Positions 25,541 to 33,057 of a DNA stretch of 64,000 nt are shown here, one piece after another. The notes below the pieces were generated by a model. The model was not told the DNA's origin. It saw only the letters and a list, made by a program, of their open reading frames with translations, and made no database searches. The first letter of the stretch is position 1, and every line of letters begins with the position of its first letter. The stretch is from Methanoregula sp. PtaU1.Bin051 (GTDB lineage Archaea > Halobacteriota > Methanomicrobia > Methanomicrobiales > Methanospirillaceae), in NCBI GenBank assembly GCA_002067895.1, contig MVRE01000013.1:124001-188000 (forward strand), in the 5' to 3' direction. A program made the position numbers and the translations under genes.

Positions 25541-25585
25541 TTCTGTCAGCACTTATATAAGAAGTGCTTATCTCTATTCTGTCAG
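25541..25585. promoter_or_regulatory. Bidirectional TATA box inside an inverted repeat
   Basis: The self-complementary TATA sequence TTATATAA (25553-25560) is flanked by a 7-bp perfect inverted repeat, AGCACTT (25548-25554) and AAGTGCT (25562-25568). TTCTGTCAG is repeated in direct orientation at 25541-25549 and 25577-25585. It lies between divergent rps15 and the HEPN-like gene. A repressor at these repeats would block TBP in both directions. The regulator is unknown. Confidence 0.55.
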
Positions 25586-25693
25586 GGGTATATTAATGAT
25601 ATTGGTGGTGGAACAGCAGAAAACTCTTTCTCTGGGATTTATTGTATTACCCGCGTTGTCTTTTTACCCATGAAAAAAGAAGGAATAATCAGG

Positions 25694-26431
25694 ATGAACA
25701 AGATCCCTCTCGAAACAATCGGCGAGGAATCGGAGATCCGGTTCCGGGACTGCTTCTCCGTCCGGTATATCCAGTCTGCAGCCCTTCTCTGCCGGCTGGG
25801 GTACGCCATCGAAAAGGACTTTGCGAAGTCCGGGCAGGTCTCCACGGAGTCGGTTCTCTCTCACGAGGCTTTTATCCTCAACTCTGTCCTCTCAACTGTT
25901 GCTTTCCTTGAGTCCACGATCAACGAACTCTATTCTGATGTTGTCGACAATGCCTACCTCTCGTTGGACGAGAGGGGCGAAGCCCTTCTGCATAGCATAT
26001 CAGATGGATGGAGGAACGAGAAGAATTTCGATCGGGCCCCTGTGCTTACCAAATACCAGAAAATCCTGTCCATTGCAGGCATCCCGCAGTTTCCCGAGAC
26101 AGACCCGGCATTTCTTAATGTGAAGAACGTAATCGAGATCCGGAATTTCCTGATGCATTACCGGCGCGAATGGGTGGTTCTCTCGAAAAAGAAGGTAGCC
26201 GCCGGCGGTCAGGAAACACGCGGGGAAAAATTCGAAAGGGATCTCAGACATGCATTCAGGGAAAATCCCCTGGCTCATGTCAGCCGGCCGTTCTTCCCGG
26301 ACAAGTGTCTCGGGCATGGCTGTGCCGAATGGGCAATCATCAACAGCCTGATAGTGACCGACGAGTTTTTTTCAAGGCTGGGATTCGCAGCCCCCTATGA
26401 GGGGATCAGAAAAGAGTTGTTGACAAGGTAG
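25694..26431 (+). CDS. HEPN-like protein with R-x4-H motif, unknown function
   Basis: The 245-residue, mainly helical protein has E-I-R-N-F-L-M-H-Y-R-R-E-W near 152-164. R-N-F-L-M-H fits the R-x4-6-H catalytic motif of HEPN ribonucleases found in toxin-antitoxin and defence systems. No nucleotidyltransferase antitoxin is next to it. ATG 25694 has an AAGGA site about 10 nt upstream; the ATG at 25670 is a possible alternative. It is a single gene, convergent with the zinc-ribbon gene. The HEPN call rests on one motif and helical character, so it is tentative. Confidence 0.55.
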   Translation: MNKIPLETIGEESEIRFRDCFSVRYIQSAALLCRLGYAIEKDFAKSGQVSTESVLSHEAFILNSVLSTVAFLESTINELYSDVVDNAYLSLDERGEALLHSISDGWRNEKNFDRAPVLTKYQKILSIAGIPQFPETDPAFLNVKNVIEIRNFLMHYRREWVVLSKKKVAAGGQETRGEKFERDLRHAFRENPLAHVSRPFFPDKCLGHGCAEWAIINSLIVTDEFFSRLGFAAPYEGIRKELLTR

Positions 26432-26437
26432 CGGCAC

Positions 26438-26830
26438 TCAACGCTTTTTACGCTTCTTTTTCTTCTCATCCTTGACAAACGAAAGGAGGTCGATATTGTA
26501 CACACCCTCTTTTCCTACCGATATGATCCGTTCATCGCCTTTGGCCATCTTCTCGATATTCAGCTCATAGGTACCGGGCCCTACAATCCGGATCGTCTCG
26601 ACCCGGTCGTACATCTCCACCTCTTTCTGAGGCTCTGTTTTAACTTCTAGAACCTCCTCTTTGGTCTCGGTTGCGATCTCTTCGACGGACTTCTCCTCCA
26701 GTACGTCCTTGTGGATCTCCTCAGCTTTTACATAGAGAAATTTCTTGCCCCCGCAGCTGGCGCAGCCCTTAAGGATTTCAGTCGAACCGTCAGGGTATTC
26801 CCGCCCGCACTTGGTACACTTGTGTGGCAT
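26438..26830 (-). CDS. ArvC/OapC-type zinc-ribbon protein
   Basis: The 130-residue protein has an N-terminal zinc ribbon (C-T-K-C-G-R-E-Y and C-A-S-C-G-G, about 5-28), an acidic linker, then a conserved C-terminal strand region (G-P-G-T-Y-E-L-N-I-E) and a very lysine-rich tail. This layout is that of the OapC/ArvC family, which in haloarchaea sits with the GTPase ArvA and supports extracellular vesicle formation. It starts 22 bases after the GTPase gene on the same strand, so the two form an operon. The third partner (ArvB, DUF2073) is not between them. Confidence 0.75.
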   Translation of the reverse strand: MPHKCTKCGREYPDGSTEILKGCASCGGKKFLYVKAEEIHKDVLEEKSVEEIATETKEEVLEVKTEPQKEVEMYDRVETIRIVGPGTYELNIEKMAKGDERIISVGKEGVYNIDLLSFVKDEKKKKRKKR

Positions 26831-26852
26831 GCGATAGATCCCCGCGGATATC

Positions 26853-27506
26853 TTAACCGAATAATTCGATCATCGTCTCGTAGAGCTCTTCTGTGTTTTT
26901 TCCCTCAAGGCCCGATATGGGAATAACAGGGTGCTGGGGGAATGCGCTTCGGATACGGGCAGGCGCTGCTTCGGGAAGATCAATCTTGTTGGCGACGATA
27001 ATGACCGGCAGCTTGCGGCTCTCGATGATGCCTACCATCATGATATTGACCTGCATGAAGGGATCGATCGTGGAGTCAAGCATGTAGATGACCCCGTCGA
27101 TATCTTCGCGGAGCCAGTGCATCGCCTCGGCAACACCCTCGGTCGCCTCACGTGCCCGGATGATTGCCTCGTCCTTCTCAAGACCGAATTCAAGAAATTC
27201 GTGGTAATCGATCCTGGTAGTAACACCCGGGGTATCTACGATATCGATAGTGACAGTAGCTCCGTTTGCCCCCGAGATGATGATATCCTCCTTTCTCCGG
27301 GCACGCCGGGTCTCGTGAGGGATCTCGCTCACTGGCCCGACAGCATCGCCGGTCCAGTCGCGTGCAATCCGGTTGGCAAGGGTCGTCTTTCCTGCATTGG
27401 GGGGACCGTAAATACCGATCCTTGTCCGCTTTTTCTTGAAAAAACGGTTCAGAAAACCGGAAAATCTTTTCTTGACTCTGCCCACCGTCTGATAAAATAT
27501 CTTCAT
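26853..27506 (-). CDS. Era-like small GTPase of the ArvA/OapA vesiculation type
   Basis: The 217-residue protein has a basic N-terminus (K-K-K-R-T-R), G1 G-P-P-N-A-G-K-T, G3 D-T-P-G-V, G4 N-K-I-D and a G5-like I-S-G-L. Together with an adjacent zinc-ribbon protein it matches the archaeal ArvA (OapA) GTPase, reported to drive extracellular vesicle formation in Euryarchaeota. It probably acts on the inner face of the cytoplasmic membrane. GAGGTG precedes the ATG. The ArvA identity is inferred from sequence and gene context; generic Era-like GTPase is certain. Confidence 0.8.
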   Translation of the reverse strand: MKIFYQTVGRVKKRFSGFLNRFFKKKRTRIGIYGPPNAGKTTLANRIARDWTGDAVGPVSEIPHETRRARRKEDIIISGANGATVTIDIVDTPGVTTRIDYHEFLEFGLEKDEAIIRAREATEGVAEAMHWLREDIDGVIYMLDSTIDPFMQVNIMMVGIIESRKLPVIIVANKIDLPEAAPARIRSAFPQHPVIPISGLEGKNTEELYETMIELFG

Positions 27507-27702
27507 TCTAACTTACACCTCAGGGTACGCCCCGTTTCGGTTATCCGGAACCGCCCATAATCTCACAGTTACTGTATGGGATCGACTCTTTATTAGGTTT
27601 CTTCTGATATTGTCGGGGCATTTTCGTTATTTATAAGCAATAACCGGTCTTCGGATATCAGGAATTTTATTCTTTTGCACCATTGCTTGGCACTGCCCAA
27701 TT

Positions 27703-27771
27703 CTTTATATCAGAGTTGTTGAGTATTGGTAAATTGTAAACATCAGACCAGAATCATACGGAGGTGATCTC
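27703..27771 (+). promoter_or_regulatory. TATA box and strong ribosome-binding site of the CBS operon
   Basis: CTTTATATC at 27703-27711 is a good archaeal TATA box, predicting a start near 27735. GGAGGTGATC at 27760-27769, just before the ATG, is an almost full-length match to the 16S anti-Shine-Dalgarno, the strongest site in the window. The CBS cluster appears well expressed from this single promoter. Confidence 0.6.
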
Positions 27772-28338
27772 ATGAAAAAGACCGACACTCAGATTCGCTT
27801 CGAGACCCGTGTTCCCTTAAGCGAGGTAATGCGGCCCAATCCGACAACGATTAACAATGGTGCCACGGTTGCCCAGGCTGCCGCGGCCATGTGCCATGAC
27901 GACGTCGGGAGTGTAATCATCCTCGAACGGAACCTTCCCATCGGGATTGTCACCGAACAGGATATCAACTGTAAAGTTGTTGCAAAGGATCTCAAGCCAA
28001 GCACTGTCCATGTGAACGAGATCATGAGCACCCCGCTGATCACAGTGGGTGCAAAGAAGACGGTGGGGCATGCGGCCCATATGATGGTGAAGCACCGGGT
28101 AAGGAGACTCCCTGTAGTCAATGAAAAGAAGAAAGTCATCGGGATTGTCACGGTACGTGACCTCCTCACCGTCTCAAACGAGCTCAACGAGCTGATGGCT
28201 GAACTCATCGAGATTAACCGTGAGGATATTGTTGAGCCGGGTATCTGCAACCGCTGCAGCCAGATGTCTGATGACTTAAAGCGCGTGGACAACCAGATGC
28301 TCTGCGCACGGTGCAGGGAGGAGGATAAGATTACATGA
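27772..28338 (+). CDS. Two-CBS-domain protein with C-terminal zinc ribbon
   Basis: The 188-residue protein has two CBS motifs (starts at about 18 and 80; S-V-I-I-L-E-R-N-L-P-I-G-I-V-T and H-R-V-R-R-L-P-V-V-N) that form one nucleotide-binding Bateman module. A zinc ribbon C-x2-C-x15-C-x2-C follows near 161-183. CBS pairs often bind AMP, ATP, SAM or NAD; the ligand is unknown here. It opens a five-gene run of CBS proteins and overlaps the next gene by four bases (ATGA). Confidence 0.88.
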   Translation: MKKTDTQIRFETRVPLSEVMRPNPTTINNGATVAQAAAAMCHDDVGSVIILERNLPIGIVTEQDINCKVVAKDLKPSTVHVNEIMSTPLITVGAKKTVGHAAHMMVKHRVRRLPVVNEKKKVIGIVTVRDLLTVSNELNELMAELIEINREDIVEPGICNRCSQMSDDLKRVDNQMLCARCREEDKIT

Positions 28339-29084
28339 AACTGGCACAGGATTTCCTCGTTGAGATTCCTGTGCTGCGTTTCAATGACCGGTTGACAAAG
28401 GCCAGGCAGATCCTCAGGGATGACCGGTTCCGCGAAGTCTACGTCGTTAATGACAGGAAAAAACTGTTAGGTTTTGTCGACATTACTGATGGTCTTCGCG
28501 TAACCGCCACGAAATCCAATGTTACCGTCGAAGGGTTCGTCAAGGACGCAGCAGAGGTGTACCGGGAGGACACCGTCGAGCAGCTGGCCCGTCAGATCCG
28601 TAAATTCCGCACAGACAGCGCCGTCGTAATCGACAAGGAGCGGTTCGTGATCGGGGGCGTGCTTCTATCGGATATCTTCCCAGTAATCGTCTCGCGCAAT
28701 AAGCTTCATGGTACAGTTAAGGATTTTATGTCCCGTACCGTTGTCGCAGCACAGGCAACTGATACGATCCAGCATGTCTATACCCTGGTACTGGAGAGCG
28801 GGTACTCGGCATTTCCGGTCCTGAAAAAAAAGAAACTTGCCGGCATGATATCGCGGCGCGATCTCATTGCCGGCGGAAGGGTACGGACGACCCTGACGAA
28901 CGCAGCCCGTGCGACTGTCGAAAGCCTAATGGTGAGGGATGTCTTCACAATCGGTCCGGATGAAGCGATCAGCACTGCTGCCGATCTCCTCGTCCGCCAT
29001 GACGTGAGCAGGCTTCCGGTCCTTGAGGGAGAATCACTTGTCGGGATCGTGAGCCGGCATGATGTCCTGTCCGGGCTCCGCTGA
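28335..29084 (+). CDS. Four-CBS-domain protein
   Basis: The 249-residue protein consists of four CBS repeats (about 1-60, 65-120, 127-180, 190-249), the last with F-T-I-G-P-D-E-A-I-S-T-A-A and S-R-L-P-V-L-E-G. No enzyme, transporter or DNA-binding domain is attached. It is translationally coupled to the CBS/zinc-ribbon gene upstream and followed by another CBS gene. The second repeat is more divergent than the others. A nucleotide-sensing or scaffold role is likely; partners are unknown. Confidence 0.88.
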   Translation: MKLAQDFLVEIPVLRFNDRLTKARQILRDDRFREVYVVNDRKKLLGFVDITDGLRVTATKSNVTVEGFVKDAAEVYREDTVEQLARQIRKFRTDSAVVIDKERFVIGGVLLSDIFPVIVSRNKLHGTVKDFMSRTVVAAQATDTIQHVYTLVLESGYSAFPVLKKKKLAGMISRRDLIAGGRVRTTLTNAARATVESLMVRDVFTIGPDEAISTAADLLVRHDVSRLPVLEGESLVGIVSRHDVLSGLR

Positions 29085-29185
29085 ATTGCATCACGATATG
29101 CCAACTAAGACCAACCAAGGAGAAGAAAAGGTCTTTTCCCTGTCTGTTCAGGATGGGGACAACGCAAGGGAGGGATACCAAGAAC

Positions 29186-30130
29186 ATGAATAACCGGGGT
29201 ATCAAGCAGGGGGATAAACTGCTCAAGATGCACGGAAAATTCGACCGGGGCCCGGTCGAGTTCCGGTCCCATATCGTACCGCAGGAAGGGGAGATCATGG
29301 CGCTTGCCAGCCGCAATGTCATTTCGGTTCCGCCGACAACGACCATTATTGCGGCAGTCGAGACCATGACGAAGTGCGGCTTCAGGAGACTGCCGGTGAC
29401 AGATGCCGGTACCAGGAAACTGCGGGGAATCGTTACCTCCGGAGACATTATCAACTTCATGGGTGGCGGTGACAAGTACCAGCTCGTGCAGGTGAAACAT
29501 GGCGGCAACCTGATCTCTGCAGTCAACGAACACGTGCGGGCGGTCATGACCCAGCAGCCGGTAACCCTGCCGGAGACAGCAACGATAGCCGATGCGGTGG
29601 AGATTATCGTAAACAGGAAGATTGGCGGGCTTCCCATAACTGACGGGGACGGTGTGCTGACTGCAATCACAACGGAACGCGACGTAATGCGGGTGCTTGC
29701 GATGGAAAGGAGCAGGCTCAATGTGGAGGAGGTGATGACGGCAGCCCTGAGGGTGACGCATCCCGACCGCCCTATTGCAGAGGTGACGAAGGAGATGACC
29801 CGGTACCGCTTCCGGCGGCTTCCGGTTGTGAGCGACGATGTGCTGTACGGCATCATCACTGCTACCGATATCATGCGGTACCTAGGCAGCCGTGAGGTCT
29901 TCGCCCGGATCTCGACCGGGGACATTACCGAAGTGACGAATCTTCCCGTCCGCTCACTCATTGCAGGAGACCTCTATACGATCGATCCCAAGAAGAGTAT
30001 AAATGATGCGGCAAAAGAGATGCTGGAGCGTAACATCGGGGCGCTCCCCGTGATTGAGGATGCCCGCCTGATCGGGCTCATTACCGAGTTCGATCTTGTG
30101 CGGGCGTTTGCCCGGAGGTTATGTCATTGA
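29186..30130 (+). CDS. Four-CBS-domain protein with basic N-terminal extension
   Basis: After about 35 basic residues (K-Q-G-D-K-L-L-K-M-H-G-K-F) the protein has four CBS motifs (at about 45, 125, 185 and 245 of 314), each ending in a G-I-I/V-T type strand. The ATG at 29186 follows AGGGAGGG; an in-frame ATG at 29153 would add 11 residues and lacks a site. It overlaps the next CBS gene by 10 bases. In some archaea such multi-CBS proteins are partners of metabolic enzymes; none is attached here. Confidence 0.85.
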   Translation: MNNRGIKQGDKLLKMHGKFDRGPVEFRSHIVPQEGEIMALASRNVISVPPTTTIIAAVETMTKCGFRRLPVTDAGTRKLRGIVTSGDIINFMGGGDKYQLVQVKHGGNLISAVNEHVRAVMTQQPVTLPETATIADAVEIIVNRKIGGLPITDGDGVLTAITTERDVMRVLAMERSRLNVEEVMTAALRVTHPDRPIAEVTKEMTRYRFRRLPVVSDDVLYGIITATDIMRYLGSREVFARISTGDITEVTNLPVRSLIAGDLYTIDPKKSINDAAKEMLERNIGALPVIEDARLIGLITEFDLVRAFARRLCH

Positions 30131-30957
30131 AAGCAGCTGACATTATGTCCGCACCGGTCCGGGTGGTTTCGCCATCGGACACCATAGCGCATGCCCGCAG
30201 GTGCATGGTCAGGTACCGCATATCGCGTCTTCTTATTGTAGAAGATGGTGCGCTGACCGGCATCGTAACGAAAAAGGATCTGGCATACCGGCTCCGGCAG
30301 AGCGAGCCTGCATGGCGACGGCGCCCGATTGACCATATACCTGTCAGCGTGATCGCAATCCCTGATCCGATAACAGTTACTCCTTCAACAAGTGTCCGGG
30401 AGATTGCAGCCCTCTTTGTCGAGCATGCAATCAGCAGCGTGCCGGTTATGGGGGGTGATGAAGTGGCGGGAATAATCACGAAATCCGACCTGATGCGATC
30501 AGCATCATTCCAGAACCTGAAAGGTTCGGTTCAGGACCTGATGGAAGACGTGGTAACAGTAAGCCGGCTCCATTCGCTCGACCATGTCATTGATGTCATG
30601 AGCGAACGTAACGATAAGGTGGTGGTAACCAATAATGATGGATCCATTGCAGGAATTATAACGGAGACAAACCTTGCATTCCTCGAGAACGGGGAGCAGA
30701 TCTCCGGTATCGCTTACAAACGCGTTCCTGTTAACCGGCAAAAACCTTTCCGGGCAATGCGGGCGCTTGTTGTCGGTCCTGTGACTGCCGAGGACATCAT
30801 GACATCTCCGATCCGTACAACGGCACCGGAAACTCCTTTGAACAGGGCTATAGCCGATATGAACCGGTATGGTATCAACAGTCTGGTGGTTGTTGATGAT
30901 AAAGACATAGTTGGCATTATAAAACGTGACGATATTATCATGGAGGTGGCAAAATGA
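30121..30957 (+). CDS. Four-CBS-domain protein
   Basis: The 278-residue protein has four CBS repeats: V-R-V-V-S-P-S-D-T-I, I-T-V-T-P-S-T-S-V, V-V-T-V-S-R-L-H-S-L and I-R-T-T-A-P-E-T-P-L open the repeats at about 12, 78, 140 and 225. A linker of about 30 residues before the last repeat is rich in basic residues. It starts within the end of the preceding gene (GGAGG before the ATG) and ends in an ATGA overlap with the next, so all are made together. No other domain is present. Confidence 0.88.
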   Translation: MSLKAADIMSAPVRVVSPSDTIAHARRCMVRYRISRLLIVEDGALTGIVTKKDLAYRLRQSEPAWRRRPIDHIPVSVIAIPDPITVTPSTSVREIAALFVEHAISSVPVMGGDEVAGIITKSDLMRSASFQNLKGSVQDLMEDVVTVSRLHSLDHVIDVMSERNDKVVVTNNDGSIAGIITETNLAFLENGEQISGIAYKRVPVNRQKPFRAMRALVVGPVTAEDIMTSPIRTTAPETPLNRAIADMNRYGINSLVVVDDKDIVGIIKRDDIIMEVAK

Positions 30958-31730
30958 CAAAAGAGCTGTTCGTAAAAGACGTAATGACAAAACCAGTAAC
31001 AATCGCAAAATCCGCAAAGCTGACTGAAGCGCTTGACAAGATGCTTTCAGAGGGTGCCGACCCGCTGATCGCTACCAACCAAACCAATGTTACCGGCACG
31101 GTTTCCAGAGAGGCCATTGCCAGAAAGCTCGGTAACAGGCATGATGCCGCAATTGCCCCGGCCTCACTTCATGTTTCCAGTGTCGTGGACGAGGATTTTA
31201 CAGGCGTATATCCCGATGAAAGCATCAACGTATTGATCCCCCTGCTCCAGCGTTACAAGCTTGTTGTCGTTTATGACAGCGATCATAAACTTCTCGGGCA
31301 GGTCGGTGCGATTGACATCCTCCGGAAACTCAAACCTGAAGGCAATATTTCCGATGTGCTGGAAAAATGCATCACCATTGAGGCCGATGAGCGGGTTGTC
31401 CACCTCCGCCGGAGGATGCTGGATGATGCTATATCACGGTTCATCGTGACAGAGAATGAGCGGATCACCGGGATCGTGACCGAGACCGATGTTGCCGTAG
31501 CGATGCGTAAGTTCCGCGAAGCAGTATCCGGAAAACACCAGGACCACCAGATCCGGAACCTTCTGGTAAAAGACATCATGAAAACGCCGGTCCTGTCTGT
31601 TGACTGCAGCGCAACGATTGCCGAGATCGTCGATCTCATGCTGAAAAAGAATATCGGATCGATACCCGTCACCGACAAGGGAAAACTGGTCGGGATGGTA
31701 ACACGGCGTTCTCTTGTCAATGCCCTTTAA
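30954..31730 (+). CDS. Four-CBS-domain protein, last of the cluster
   Basis: The 258-residue protein has four CBS repeats (about 1-60, 68-125, 130-180, 195-258), including K-P-V-T-I-A-K-S-A-K-L-T and T-P-V-L-S-V-D-C-S-A-T-I-A-E. The first two are degenerate at the usual nucleotide-contact strand; the last two are better conserved. ATGA overlap with the previous gene indicates coupled translation. A T-rich run follows the stop and probably terminates the operon. Confidence 0.87.
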   Translation: MTKELFVKDVMTKPVTIAKSAKLTEALDKMLSEGADPLIATNQTNVTGTVSREAIARKLGNRHDAAIAPASLHVSSVVDEDFTGVYPDESINVLIPLLQRYKLVVVYDSDHKLLGQVGAIDILRKLKPEGNISDVLEKCITIEADERVVHLRRRMLDDAISRFIVTENERITGIVTETDVAVAMRKFREAVSGKHQDHQIRNLLVKDIMKTPVLSVDCSATIAEIVDLMLKKNIGSIPVTDKGKLVGMVTRRSLVNAL

Positions 31731-31832
31731 TCTTCTTCTTTTTTTAGTTTCCAACGATGAAATGAATACCTGTCGGTCAACCCCGTGACCGGAAAGAATC
31801 ATTAATAAGATCCGGCCGCAACAATAGAGCAG

Positions 31833-32834
31833 ATGGCCGGTAAAAAACCGCTGAAGACGACCTGTCCGGTCTGCCCTTCAGAAAACATTGCAATGCTCCT
31901 GTCTGGCATGGCAAAAACGGGGTTCCAGGGGCGCAAGCTCGGCGAATCGGTGGAGATCTGGCGCCGGATGCTTGCCGATCCGGACTGCACGATCTTATTC
32001 GGGCTTTCCGGAGCGATGATACCGGCCGGGATGCAGCGGTGCCTCGTCGAGATGGTAAAACGCCATTATGTGGACGTGATCGTTTCGACCGGTGCCAATG
32101 TATTCCATGACATCTGCGAGCATCTCGGGGTCTGTCACTATCTCGGGCACCACCATGTGGATGACGTGGAACTCTACCGGCAGGGAATCGACCGGATCTA
32201 TGATGTGTTTGCTTACGAAGAAGAGTTCCGGTCCGTGGACCGCATGATTGCCCGGTGGTCCGAATCGATCGTCCCATTCAGGGGATCTTCCCGGGAATTT
32301 ATCCACAGGTACGGGAAATATCTGGCAGGAGAAAATCCGGGCCGCGAGTCACTTACTTCAGTCTGTGCACAGAAAAATATCCCGATTTTCATCCCGGCGC
32401 TCTGCGATTCCTCGATCGGCATCGGACTCCTGATCGCCCGGCGGCAGGGTATTGATATCGATATCGACCAGATTGCCGATGCAGACGAGATCACGCGGAT
32501 TGTCGAGAAATCCGGAAAGAGCGGGGTCATCTATGTCGGAGGCGGCGTTCCCAAAAATTTCATCCAGCAGACGCAGGTAATCGGATCAATCCACGAGAAA
32601 GATCTCGGTGGGCATGATTACGCGATCCAGTACACGACCGATTCCCCTCACTGGGGAGGCCTGTCAGGCTGCACGTTCGACGAGGCGATCAGCTGGGGCA
32701 AGGAGTCCGTGAGCTCCCGGCAGGTACAGGTGCATGTCGATGCGACGATTGCACTCCCGGTTGTCCTATCAGCCTTGATTGCCAGTGGAACAAAACGGGC
32801 CTTAAAACGGAAGACCAAAAAGAAAAATCCCTGA
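31833..32834 (+). CDS. dys: Deoxyhypusine synthase
   Basis: The 333-residue enzyme has S-T-G-A-N-V-F-H-D, L-G-H-H-H-V-D-D, G-G-G-V-P-K-N-F-I-Q-Q and the active-site lysine segment D-E-A-I-S-W-G-K-E. Deoxyhypusine synthase transfers the aminobutyl group of spermidine through NAD chemistry to a lysine of aIF5A, essential in archaea. It ends in a lysine-rich tail. It stands alone with short flanks; aIF5A is not in this window. Confidence 0.92.
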   Translation: MAGKKPLKTTCPVCPSENIAMLLSGMAKTGFQGRKLGESVEIWRRMLADPDCTILFGLSGAMIPAGMQRCLVEMVKRHYVDVIVSTGANVFHDICEHLGVCHYLGHHHVDDVELYRQGIDRIYDVFAYEEEFRSVDRMIARWSESIVPFRGSSREFIHRYGKYLAGENPGRESLTSVCAQKNIPIFIPALCDSSIGIGLLIARRQGIDIDIDQIADADEITRIVEKSGKSGVIYVGGGVPKNFIQQTQVIGSIHEKDLGGHDYAIQYTTDSPHWGGLSGCTFDEAISWGKESVSSRQVQVHVDATIALPVVLSALIASGTKRALKRKTKKKNP

Positions 32835-33057
32835 CAAGCACCGGTCGGGAACCCGCCTGCTCTGACAGCCTGCCGGTTATTGGAAGCCCCCTTATCTGGA
32901 TATAACGATCCTGAAAAATCCTGAGCCTGTAAAAGGTTTCCAGGCAGTGGTATTTCCAAAAAATATTTTTTCGGCTATCTCCTGAATAATACCGAGAATA
33001 TTTTAACCCCCCTGCCCAATTTACAGTAAAAGTGTGCCATGGGACTGAGAATCCTTC

